A stretch of 64,000 nt of DNA from the NCBI GenBank assembly GCA_011033025.1, contig WFMF01000044.1, positions 186,001-250,000 on the forward strand, given 5' to 3'. The DNA comes from Beroe forskalii. Its lineage: Eukaryota > Ctenophora > Nuda > Beroida > Beroidae. Positions 55,240-64,000 of this stretch are shown here, one piece after another. A program made the translations under genes and the position numbers. Positions within the stretch are counted from its first letter, which is position 1, and each line of letters starts with the position of its first letter. Under the pieces are notes generated by a model. That model did no database searches. It was not told where the DNA came from and saw only the letters and a list, made by a program, of their open reading frames with translations.

Positions 55240-56800
55240 TTTATATATGGGCAAATCCACGAAAACGAGGAAAAATTTTGAAATTTGAAATCATCAGTCC
55301 AGCAAAAAGTTTTGACTTCAAATGAAAGCTAAGACTTTCCTCTAAATGATGCAAAACCGCATCAAAAAAATATTGAAAGACCTCGACGATTTGCAGCGAT
55401 TGAGTAAGGGCTACTTTTGGACAATGTTCAGCCCTCAATTAATGGCATTTTGAATTATCATAAAGAATGCTTATATTTGTAATCAAGGGAATAATTTTTG
55501 CTTAATAGTGGACTTTTGATCTAGTTTGATTCATATTTTAATATGAAAACTCGCTTTCTCAACTATTTTGAAGTGACGTTAAAACTCTTTGGGGACAATT
55601 GATGTGTGCGTTACGTAACAAAATGATGCAAAAAGTTTTGTAAAAGCCTTAATTCATTTCCATTTATGCCGAAAACTCATTTTCAGCTGTTTTGGATACT
55701 TTTGGTCGTCATGGCACATGTGTGAAAGCTTAGACTGATCAAATTTAGACAATATGGCCTTGTGCGTTACGTAACGTTACGTAATGCACAAAACTTTTTC
55801 CAATTAATTTTCAATGAAAGAAACTGCAAGAAATAACCATTTCTAATCAGAAAATTCTGTAATAACTTACCTACAGATAAGGAATGTAAAGTAAATTTGA
55901 ACTTAGAAAAGAATTACAAAGAAAAAGTTAGTATTTAGTCATTCAATCCCACATACATTAGAAAATCAAAGCATAAATCGATAAATTTTCTTTTTCTAGA
56001 ACCTAAATGCTATCAAAAATGTATTCAGGGGTATAAGATATCAATGCCCTTGAGGAATTGTGCTTTAATGGCCTCAAAAAGTGATTTTCTCAAAAATTTG
56101 CCACTTTGTGACACATGAAAAAAAACATCTTTTTCTACTAGCAAACTCGAAAATCGTTGAATTTGGCCCTCTCACGATAGGAATCGGCCGTTATTCATCT
56201 TGGAAAGTTGCTGGGTGATACCAAGAGTTATCTTAACCCTGTCAGAAATGAAATATTCTAAGTATGACAGTAAAATCATAGAAAATTGATCCAATTTTTT
56301 TGCTACACTTTTGATGGCCTAATATGGGACTGAAATTGATAGAACCACCAACATTTTTTTAGATTGAGGACCTTGATTGCTCCTGCATCTAATTGAGGCC
56401 TTACTATGCCAATAGAACAGTATAAAATAGGTCTATTCACAGTGAGGAAAATTTGTGCATTACGTAACAGGCAATTTGTGCATTACGTAACAAATTATGT
56501 GAGCCTGGTAAAAAGAAAATGGAGTGCATCAACCAATAAAAGCATTGTTAAACTTAAAGTTTATATATTCTTCTATCATTAGAAACTAGTGTTTTGATGG
56601 CTTGTGTAAAATTTTCTTTGCAACCAATTCTCATTCAAAACATCAAATAGGCTCAACGAATGTTTGAAGTTTGTCTCTAAAGCAGGAATAGTGCTGTGAT
56701 GACTTCAATTTGGCTGCCTTGACCTTTGAATCCTCAAAATCGAGTAAAAAGTGTGCGTTACGTAACGTGGATTTGGACATATATATATATATATATATAG
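55240..56800. repeat. Spacer with recurrent GTGCGTTACGTAAC motif
   Basis: The palindromic word (GCGTTACGTAAC / TTACGTAA) occurs at about 55609, 55762-55785 (double), 56459, 56480 and 56757, always as G(T)TGCRTTACGTAAC. The rest is AT-rich. It ends in a (TA)n run (56780-56799). No ORF of interest. Confidence 0.6.
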
Positions 56801-57289
56801 TTTAAATTTCATCAGTACTCAAATAAAACAACATTTAAGATGTCTGTAACTTCGAATTGTGCAATCTTCTGTGGATCATTATAGCTAAAAGACAATGTAA
56901 CGAATTAGTATAACATGCTGATACAATATATAACTGGAAAAGTCAAGTGATGACGTACGGTCAGAGCACATACTACAATGGTTATAACAATCTCAATGAA
57001 TCTAAATACATCAAAAGGAAAATCTTACAATATCAATGAATTTCTAACATCTAAAAGAATACAATATCAAAATATAACAACATCTGAAAACATCAAACTT
57101 GAATACAACTGAAAACTGAATTGAATAAATTAGAATCAATAAATTAGTAAACGAATATAAAAGAATCAGTAGAATACCACATGCAATACATGAGATATTG
57201 ACCTGCAGATTCAACATAATAAACAAAATTTAGAAAGTACTGACAGAAGGGATTTAGGAATGCTCTGGTGCCTATCTAAAGTCATGGGA
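56801..57289. other. AT-rich 3' region of Penelope-like element 2
   Basis: Non-coding, A/T-rich with ATCAATAAA and AACATCTAAAA words; probably the 3' UTR of the element on the minus strand. Confidence 0.4.
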
Positions 57290-59104
57290 TTATTTGCCTT
57301 GTGCACGCTTATTGGCTATTATGCGTTCATTACGTATGTTCAGCCCTCCATCTGATTCGAAAGTTTTAAGTTGGTGCTGCCAATAAGCTTCTTTTTTGCT
57401 AAGTTTATTAGTGATGCTTTCAGGGGTATCCCATGGCTCAGGCTTGACCTTATCTACAAGAGTGACTTTAAGCTCTAATGCTAGGGTAGCATTGTATTGG
57501 GCTTGATTGTCTATCCTAAATTTATGGGCTTTGTCTTGGTTATAGTGAACAGCTACCCTACAACTATTTATGTTTTTCTTAATGTGGCTTTTATGATTAG
57601 AAAAACGTAACTTCATAGTGCTATCAGTACTCCCTACATTCTGTTTGTTACACACTAGGTCAGTTATAACATAAATCACATGCAGATCTTCACAAGATAT
57701 AGATTGGTTAATATTATGGAATTGTTTGGTTGATAAAGACTGTATTCTAACAGTATTCTCAGATAAAAAGAATTTACATAAATTACATTTGCCACAATTT
57801 ATATTACCTAAAGGATTAGTAGCCCTAATTTCAGTGTTCTCTCGAGAATATCGGGAGTGTACCAGTGAATCCCCTATAGTCTTAGCCTTTCTGAAAGTCA
57901 CAAAGATTTTATCTTTGGAAACTACATCTTTCAGAGAATCATCCAAGTCCAGAAGGTGCTTGTGTTTATTAACTGCTCTAGTAGCACCTGCAAAACTTGG
58001 ATGAAAGTCCAAAACCAAGGGAATCCTCCTGCCACACTCCTTACTCTCAACGGTGAAACTGATTTCAGGGTCTCCTATGAGGTCTAGTCTGTCTAAATTA
58101 TCACATTTATTGAATTCTGTAGAAATAAAATCTAAATTATAACCTCTATGTACAAAATGCTGAGAATGAGAAAGTTTATGTTTTAAATACTCAGATTCCT
58201 CTGAACAAATTCTTTTAATCCTCTTGGCAACTCCTTGAGGAATATTGGTGCACACATGCTTAGGATGACAAGAGTTTGGGTTGAGATAAGCATGTGTGTC
58301 TGAGGGTTTGGTGTAGAGTGTAGTATGAATCAAAGAGTCTTTTATATACACTCTGGTGTCAAGATATTCAATGCCCTCTGAAGTGTCTTCTGCAAAGTTC
58401 ATAGTAAATTTGATTTTTGGATGAAGAGTGTTGATCCATGCATGAAATTCATGAAGTTTTTCAATACCCATTACCCAAGGACAGAAGATATCATCTTTGA
58501 ACCTACACCACAAGGCTATGGTGAAATCTTCGTTGCTATTGATGATGACATCAATAGGGTGCATAGCTATGTCCGCATATGAGCATGCATTATGAGGACC
58601 CATAGCAGTACCATTATTTTGAACAAAAACAACATTATTGAAGAAAGATATATTGTTTTCCAAGGTAATCCTAGTAGCCTCTAGGATACTTGTGGTGCTA
58701 GGAAACAACACATCTCTCTTTTCCAACAAGTCTTTGCATGCCTTTAAACCCATGGCATTATCAATGCTGGGGAACATAGCCACTATGTCCCAACTTACTA
58801 AAATGATATCACTGATTTTGTCACTTTGACAAAGATTAAATTTATGAATTTGATACAAGAAATCTGATGAGTCTTTCAAAACATAAGGTAATTCTACAAC
58901 TAACTGTTTTAAATAAAAGTCTGACCAAGCTGCTAGATTTTCAGTAGGTGAACCACATCCAGAAGTGATTAAACGCCCAGGGTAATTCGCCTGGGGTTTA
59001 TGAACTTTGTAATTGCAATAATCATACCCTGGCCGGGATTCTTCTTTAACCATCCAGGATGCAAGACGCTGACTTATATCACCTGCCTTCAATGAAGTTT
59101 CCAC
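57290..59104 (-). CDS. Penelope-like element 2: open RT plus GIY-YIG-like ORF
   Basis: 604 codons without interruption. RT motifs: LVSWDIVAMFPSIDNAMGL (motif A), NGTAMGPHNACSYADIAM (motif B), RFKDDIFCPW (motif C, DD) and IEYLDTRVYIKDSLIHTTLY. The TNIPQGVAKRIKRICS and CGKCNLCKF blocks are typical of the family. The C-terminus has a GIY-YIG-like nuclease: VIYVITDLVC, NVGSTDSTMKLRFSNHKSHI and KEAYWQHQLKTFESDGGLN; the second Tyr of the YVG motif is Asn here. The N-terminus is shorter than in element 1 (no FxPTP region), so the copy is 5' truncated or starts upstream in another frame. Penelope-like elements reverse transcribe at nicked targets. Confidence 0.92.
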   Translation of the reverse strand: METSLKAGDISQRLASWMVKEESRPGYDYCNYKVHKPQANYPGRLITSGCGSPTENLAAWSDFYLKQLVVELPYVLKDSSDFLYQIHKFNLCQSDKISDIILVSWDIVAMFPSIDNAMGLKACKDLLEKRDVLFPSTTSILEATRITLENNISFFNNVVFVQNNGTAMGPHNACSYADIAMHPIDVIINSNEDFTIALWCRFKDDIFCPWVMGIEKLHEFHAWINTLHPKIKFTMNFAEDTSEGIEYLDTRVYIKDSLIHTTLYTKPSDTHAYLNPNSCHPKHVCTNIPQGVAKRIKRICSEESEYLKHKLSHSQHFVHRGYNLDFISTEFNKCDNLDRLDLIGDPEISFTVESKECGRRIPLVLDFHPSFAGATRAVNKHKHLLDLDDSLKDVVSKDKIFVTFRKAKTIGDSLVHSRYSRENTEIRATNPLGNINCGKCNLCKFFLSENTVRIQSLSTKQFHNINQSISCEDLHVIYVITDLVCNKQNVGSTDSTMKLRFSNHKSHIKKNINSCRVAVHYNQDKAHKFRIDNQAQYNATLALELKVTLVDKVKPEPWDTPESITNKLSKKEAYWQHQLKTFESDGGLNIRNERIIANKRAQGK

Positions 59105-59202
59105 CCATTTTTCAATGATAATATTGATCTCCTTGATTTTTTATATTTTTTATATTTTTTTATATATATATACCACAGACAAAACCGCAAGCGGTCGTCA
59201 TA

Positions 59203-60443
59203 GCAACCCCCTCACAGAGTCACAGGGGCGCCGCTTTTTAATTGTTTGAGGTTATTACGATCTAAACATACGTTATTAGGTGTTCGAAATAGAAATCATT
59301 CGTTAAAATCGTTGAAATAGTAATTTCCCTAATTTCTACAAAACGTCCGCGTGAACTCACGTGCAAAAATTCATTATATGGACCTGGAATCATGTTTCTC
59401 TATTGCATTGTGACTTGTTTCAATCAAATCAAGTCGAAAATTCGGTCTTAAGACTCAAATTTCAAATTTGCCTAATTTCTACAAAACGTCCACGTGAACT
59501 CACGTGCACTTCATTTCCATGGGTCATTTCTTGTTATAGTCAGGTACCAAGTAAATCAAAATGTTGATTCAGTCACTATCGTATAGCACAACAGCCCTGC
59601 ACTTTTGGAATTCGGCCTGAAATTGGACTTCACTAAATTTCGACTTTTTCGCGCGGCTCAAATTTACGTTTTTGAGGGGCCACCACACCTTTCCCTTAAA
59701 TCGGGAAGACTTGAAACTTTTTACCCTTTATATTTGCCTGAGAAAGAACATTGATACGCCTGGAAAAGATAGAGCAATGTTCGTGAGCTGAGATATAGAT
59801 GCTCAAAGTCACCATATTTTGGCCTAGTAAGGATCCTCGATTTTTGGAGGCCTCCCACGACCTCATTTTTTCACCAAACACCATGAAACTTCTTTTGTGG
59901 CTAAATCTCGAGGTCTAGATGCTACATAAGTCGGGAAATCATGACGCGGTAGAAAGCTTTTCAGATACAGTGCTTCAAAGTGGTCCAAAATTACGTTTTT
60001 CGCTAAAAATCGTGATTTTATCGATTTTGATGACGTCATAACAGCAAAAAAATCGATCCGCGAAACTTCCTACATAGCCTATTACATTCTCCCATCTTAG
60101 TTGAAAAAAACCCGCCCTCGATCAAGGCTCAACCATTTGTGGTTCTCGAGATCTCAGCGATTCAAATTTGGTCCTAAATTATCAGCTATATATAAGTATA
60201 TAAGTATATAAGTATATAAATATTCCCATCTATTTCTTTTTAGTATAGTGTCCTGGCAAGGTTACGTTCGAGGGGAGGATATCTCGAGATTTTGGTATAC
60301 GCATTCACTCGAGAGGGGTCGACTCCTACGTAAAATTTGACGAGGAAACGTTTAAGATAGGTTTCAAAGCTCTCAGATGCTTCCTTCACCATTTTCAAAC
60401 GCAAGTTTTTTTTTTTGTTTTTTTTTACTGTGAGGGGGTTGCC
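59203..60443. mobile_element. Candidate element bounded by GCAACCCCCTCACAG inverted repeats
   Basis: GCAACCCCCTCACAG (59203-59217) and CTGTGAGGGGGTTGC (60429-60443) are exact inverses. Each is preceded on its outside by a CG-rich imperfect hairpin (AACCGCAAGCGGTC; CCGTCCTTGCCAGGACGG) and by TATATA runs. The interior contains a duplicated word, AATTTCTACAAAACGTCC (.GCGTGAACTCACGTGCA), at 59332 and 59473. No ORF recognised. Confidence 0.55.
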
Positions 60444-60589
60444 GTCCTTGCCAGGACGGAAATTAACAACACGCATTATATATAGTAAGATTCGTTAATT
60501 GATCAGTAATAATCTTATTAAAGTATTAAATGTAGTGAGGTGTACGTCTAAACTACTAAAGTACTAAGTTACGTGTCGGTATTATATTT

Positions 60590-61560
60590 ACCCTGACACC
60601 ACTTTACCCAGCGTTGTCAGGGTAAAATGGTGTCAGTGTAATGTGGTGTCGAGGTAATGCGTTGCCAGGTTATTAAAGTGGTTTAAAAGTAAGGTAAAAA
60701 TCGTGACAGGGCTATACTGGTTAGGTGATGCCAGGGTTTAGTGAAGTTAGGATAAAATGGTGTCAGGGCGAAATGGTAAAGTGGTGTCAGTGTAAACTGG
60801 CATCATTGTGAAGTGGTGTCAGAGTTCAGTGGGGTCAGATTCAAATAGTTTCAATGTGACGGGGTGTCAGGGCAAAATAGTGTTAGAGTTAAGTGTTGTC
60901 AGGGTTAGACTGGTGTAAAGTTAAACTGCTTTCAGGGTCATGTTATGGCTTCAGGGTAAAGTGGTTTTGGGGTTAAATGGTGTCATTGTAAATAGGTGAT
61001 GTCAGAGTAAATGATGTGGTTTCAGTGTAAAGTTGTGTCAGAGTAAAACATGGTTTGATGATAAAGTGGTGTCAGCGTTTACTGGTGGCAGGGGTAAGAA
61101 TTACAAGACAAAACTGGTGGCAGGATGGAGTGATGGCAGGGTAAACTGCTGTCAGGGTTAAATGGTGTTAGGATATATTGGTGTCAGCCGTCAGGGTTAA
61201 TGGGCGTCAGGAAAATTCGTGTCAGGGAAAACTACCATGAGGACTTAGTGGTTTCAGGGTGAAGTGTTATTAGGGTTGAGTGGTGTCAGGGTTAAGTAGT
61301 ACCATCATAAAGTGATGTCAGGTTAAAGTGGCGTCAGGAAAGTGGTTTTTGGGTTATGCGGTGTCAAATAGCAAAATGGTGTCAGGGTAAAGTGGTGTCA
61401 TGGAAAACTGTTGCCAGTGCTTAGTGGTTTCTGGGAAAAGTGGTGTCAGAGTTAAGTGGTATCAGGGTTTAGTGGTGCCAAATTAAATTGGTGCAAGGTA
61501 AAAGTGAAGTCGGATAATGTGATATTAGGATTGAGTGCTTAGTGATGTCAGGAAACTTCT
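60590..61560 (+). repeat. GTGTCAGGGTAAAGTGGT tandem array
   Basis: About 50 degenerate copies of a 17-19 bp unit (TGGTGTCAGGGTTAAG and variants) run up to the right end of the 14 kb composite. Confidence 0.88.
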
Positions 61561-61699
61561 TCAAAAAATGGCAAATTTTGCTTATTAAATTATCGGTATT
61601 ATCGGTCAGATTTTATCGCCGATAACCGATAATTATTTTTCACGTTTTATCGGCGATAATTTATCGGCGATAATATCGGTTGCAAACCCTAATAATAAT

Positions 61700-62050
61700 A
61701 TAGTAAGCATGTATTTCTAAGTATTTCAAGCTTGTACCGCAATTTATTTATTTGTAAATTTTGGTTCAATGATGACTCGAAGCACCTAGATAGGGGTGTT
61801 AATTGATATTGAAGTACTTTATGTTGCATTAAGTTATGAATAATGAAAGTTCCATGAACACATTTTAACATGTGTTGAAATGAACGATGTAGTTTTGTGA
61901 AGAGTTTGTTGTGGAACCGTGTTGCTGTAAAGCAAAAAGTTTTATACTTTATACTTATACTTTAATGAGTGAAAGGTTCAAACAGATGGGGTTATAGTGG
62001 GTATAGTGAGGGTGAAGTGAAATTGGCAAAATAGTACCACAGGAACATGA
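61700..62050. other. Short spacer, no feature seen
   Basis: AT-rich, with a TTTATACTTTATACTTATACTTT repeat near 61940. Confidence 0.4.
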
Positions 62051-62056
62051 CGAAAA

Positions 62057-63175
62057 TTAGCCTCCATTAGAGTCCATGGAGTGGCGAAATGGTAGTTGAG
62101 GAACATGACTGATTTCAGCGTAAAATAGCCCCCATTAGCCCCCATGGGGGCTATGTGAGGGGCTAGTGAGGGGCTACGTGAGGGGCTAGTGAGGGGCTAA
62201 TCTTGGTGTCTAGCCCCCATGGGCGCTAATATACGGTGGGGGCTATTTGCATTATGTAGCCCTTCACGGTGAGGGGCTAAAAAGTTCACTTAGCCCCTCA
62301 CTAGCCCCTCACTAGCCCTTCACTAGCCCCTCATGTAGCCCCCATGGGCGCTAAATCTGCAATTTAGCCCCTCATAGCCCCTCACAAGACGTTTTAACGA
62401 ATTTAGCCCCCATTAGCCCCCACGAATTATGTATCTACGCATTTCTGTGAGGGGCTATAGCACCCATATGAGGGGCTAAAGCCTTCATATGAGGGGCTAA
62501 TGGGGGCTAAATTTGACTGAATGAGTTAGCCCCCACGAGAGTACATTTTGTCGTCAAAATGTCAAAATTATGACATCCATTAAACAATTTGAATGCTTTT
62601 CTTCACTAGCCCCTCACTTAGTCCTTCGAAACAATTTCCTTAATATTGTTTCCATTCTTAATCACTAGCCCCTTACTAGCCCCTCACTAGCCCCTCACTA
62701 GCCCCTCACTAGCCCCTCACTAGCCCCTTACTAGCCCCTTACTAGCCCCTCACTAGCCCCTCACTAGACCCTCACTAGCCCCTTACTAGCCCCTCACTAG
62801 CCCCTCACTAGCCCCTCACTAGCCCCTTACTAGCCCCTTATTAGCCCCTCACTAGCCCCTTACTAGCCCCTCACTAGCCCCTCACTAGCCCCTCACTGGC
62901 CCCTCACTAGCCCCTTACTAGCCCCTCATAGGCCCCTTACTAGCCCCTCAGTAGCCCCTCATTAGCCCCTCACTAGCCCCTCACTAGCCCCTTACTAGCC
63001 CCTCACTAGCCCCTTACTAGCCCCTTACTAGCCCCTCACGTAGCCCCTCACTAGCCCCTCACGTAGCCCCCATGGGGGCTAATGGGGGCTATTTTACGCT
63101 GAAATCAGTCATGTTCCTCAACTACCATTTCGCCCATGGAGCCAGAGTGGAGGCTGAGTGGAGGCTAAGTGGAGG
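62057..63175. mobile_element. About 1.1 kb TIR element filled with TAGCCCCTCAC repeats
   Basis: Inner arms of about 63 bp (62084-62147 and 63070-63133: GCGAAATGGTAGTTGAGGAA, ACATGACTGATTTCAGCGTA) are exact inverses. The outer parts (GAAAATTAGCCTCCA.. / ..TGGAGGCTAATTTC) match with small indels. The interior is a TAGCCCCTCAC array, at least 60 units, flipped in orientation near the left arm (GTGAGGGGCTA at 62150-62200). No ORF, no certain target duplication. Confidence 0.82.
62640..63070 (+). repeat. TAGCCCCTCAC minisatellite
   Basis: A nearly uninterrupted 11 bp array with TTAC/TCAC variants. Confidence 0.95.
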
Positions 63176-63502
63176 CTAATTTCAACAAGAATTGCGCCTG
63201 CCAACACAATTCTTGTTTGTCCATTGTTCCCGTATGCAGGCGCTTAATTTCCCTCCCCCGCGATGCTTGATGTCTTGTAACTCAACATTTTGGAAATTCT
63301 AGTCTTAACGACCTGGGCAACATGCTTATTTGAGTATCATGCCATCGTGCATTTCGAAATCTAACTGCTGAATTAAACTTATTACTGAAATTTTTCTGTG
63401 ACCTGATTTAAAACCTTTCTGATGAACTGATTGGGCTGTACAGGATCATTTTTTGCTATCAGAAAACTGAAGATAAGCTAAGAAAATAAAAATTTGAAAT
63501 TT

Positions 63503-63585
63503 GACTATAGTGGGGCTTGAACCCGTGACCTCTAGCGTGCCAGCACTTCTAAGTCCGACGTGCTAACCAATTGCGCTAGGAAATC
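63503..63585 (-). tRNA. tRNA-derived sequence (pseudogene or SINE head)
   Basis: On the minus strand an A box (TAGCGCAATTGG) and a B box (GGTTCAAGCCC) are perfect, with spacing near that of a tRNA with a long variable arm. The anticodon stem and the acceptor stem (GATTTCC against TATAGTC) do not pair well, so this is not a functional tRNA. It could be the head of a tRNA-derived SINE extending towards lower coordinates. Confidence 0.5.
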
Positions 63586-63811
63586 GTGAAATGACATGTT
63601 AATTATGTGTAACAATACGTGTAAAATTTCAGTTTTTAATTGTGATATTGATTCCATTTTCCACATCATTTCTCAAAGAATAGTCAAATTTGGCAAGCCT
63701 TCTTCACATTTACTCGGTCAATATCTTTTTTGGCGAAAAAAATCGTGTTTTTGTGTTTGAAATAGTCGAAATGAAAATCAATTTCCAGGACATTAGATTT
63801 GGTCGATATGA

Positions 63812-63998
63812 AAACTTTAGTGACTGGGAATGTGGCACGGATGGGCCTGGTCAATGTATGAGATTCAAATTTTTGACAACCGAAAGCTTCATGAATTAGG
63901 AAATTCGTGATTTTGAAGATTTGTGTGAAAAGGGGACGGAGGGACAGACGGAGGGACATTTTCGCGACTGATATTATAAAGGAGCAATCTGGGCACTT
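63812..63998 (+). repeat. Dispersed repeat, inverted copy of 49014-49200
   Basis: TAGTGACTGGGAATGTGGCA, GGATGGGCCTGG, TTTTGACAACCG and GATATTATAAAGGAGCAATC correspond to the reverse complement of the earlier copy. The repeat may continue past the window end. Confidence 0.8.
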
Positions 63999-64000
63999 TC

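Larger units (their letters stand above)
47697..61691. mobile_element. Putative 14 kb hAT-like composite element, 8 bp TSD
   Basis: The left end TAGGGTTTGCATTATCGG and the right end TGCAAACCCTA are inverted to each other. Beyond the terminal 11 bp both subterminal regions are crowded with TTATCGGCGATAA-type palindromic motifs. The direct repeat ATAATAAT lies at 47689-47696 and 61692-61699. The interior holds a 132 bp satellite, a nested TIR element, a snapback repeat, a 142 bp satellite, two Penelope-like elements, a further IR element and a GTGTCAGGGTAAAGTG array. No transposase. The duplication is A/T-rich and could be coincidental; two independent ends of one family is the alternative. Confidence 0.55.

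Noticed and set aside
55285-56815. Hammerhead ribozyme associated with the Penelope-like elements (CTGATGA words on the minus strand)
   Set aside because: The CTGATGA cores at about 55285 and 56805 lack a suitably placed GAAA and flanking stems.
63503-63585. Functional tRNA gene
   Set aside because: Anticodon and acceptor stems do not pair although the promoter boxes are intact.

Overview
The window is genomic DNA from an invertebrate animal. It has spliceosomal introns with GT..AG borders, core animal genes (SPT5, RPB12, a mitochondrial L16 protein, a long-chain acyl-CoA ligase, a RHEB-type GTPase), Penelope-like elements with GIY-YIG-like domains, CR1/jockey-type LINEs, a Merlin transposon and several hAT-like and foldback elements. 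I cannot name the species from sequence alone. Genes occupy less than a fifth of the window. The rest is nested transposable elements and satellite-like arrays, often arrays lying between terminal inverted repeats (TIRs).

Layout. 1-3421: partial copy A of a satellite-ended DNA transposon, carrying a 968 bp full-length foldback insertion. 3424-5967: decayed minus-strand LINE. 6000-10608: dispersed repeats, a chain of short hairpins (8.52-8.89 kb) and a MITE ending 29 bp before SPT5. 10638-24009: the gene block, three consecutive plus-strand genes: SPT5 (4 exons, 1029 aa), RPB12 with a long Ser/Pro-rich N-terminus, and uL16m (5 exons, 285 aa). The 6.1 kb second SPT5 intron holds two big tandem arrays. 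24.0-27.3 kb: arrays, foldbacks and MITEs. 27395-27896 (minus): last two exons of an ACSL-type acyl-CoA ligase. 27.9-31.4 kb: anomalous homopolymer-rich sequence that may be an assembly artefact. 31.4-37.7 kb: LINE with an intact esterase-type ORF1, its ORF2 split by copy B of the satellite-ended transposon (10 bp target duplication). 38.16-38.83 kb: TIR element packed with hairpins. 39042-39227 (minus): first exon of a RHEB-like gene. 40.26-41.48 kb: Merlin element with an apparently intact transposase. 42.9-45.7 kb: LINE ORF1 fragments, one split by a hAT-like element (8 bp duplication). 47697-61691: a putative 14 kb hAT-like composite bounded by an 8 bp duplication, carrying nested elements, satellites and two Penelope-like elements. 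62.0-63.2 kb: another TIR-plus-array element. 63.5 kb: tRNA-derived sequence.

Functional themes. SPT5 (elongation factor) and RPB12 (RNA polymerase subunit) belong to the same machinery, and with uL16m they form a same-strand trio with spacers of about 0.6 kb. A polycistronic, trans-spliced unit is possible but unproven. No later exons of the RHEB gene and no earlier exons of the ACSL gene are visible between 27.9 and 39 kb, although both run on the minus strand. That fits either a misjoin in the anomalous 27.9-31.4 kb block or broken genes.

The most unusual signals are the compact chains of unrelated but individually near-perfect hairpins (8.5, 38.2-38.8, 46.5 and 51.7 kb), the repeated pattern of TIR elements filled with element-specific tandem arrays, and the well-delimited nested insertions whose boundaries can be read from empty sites or target duplications within the window.
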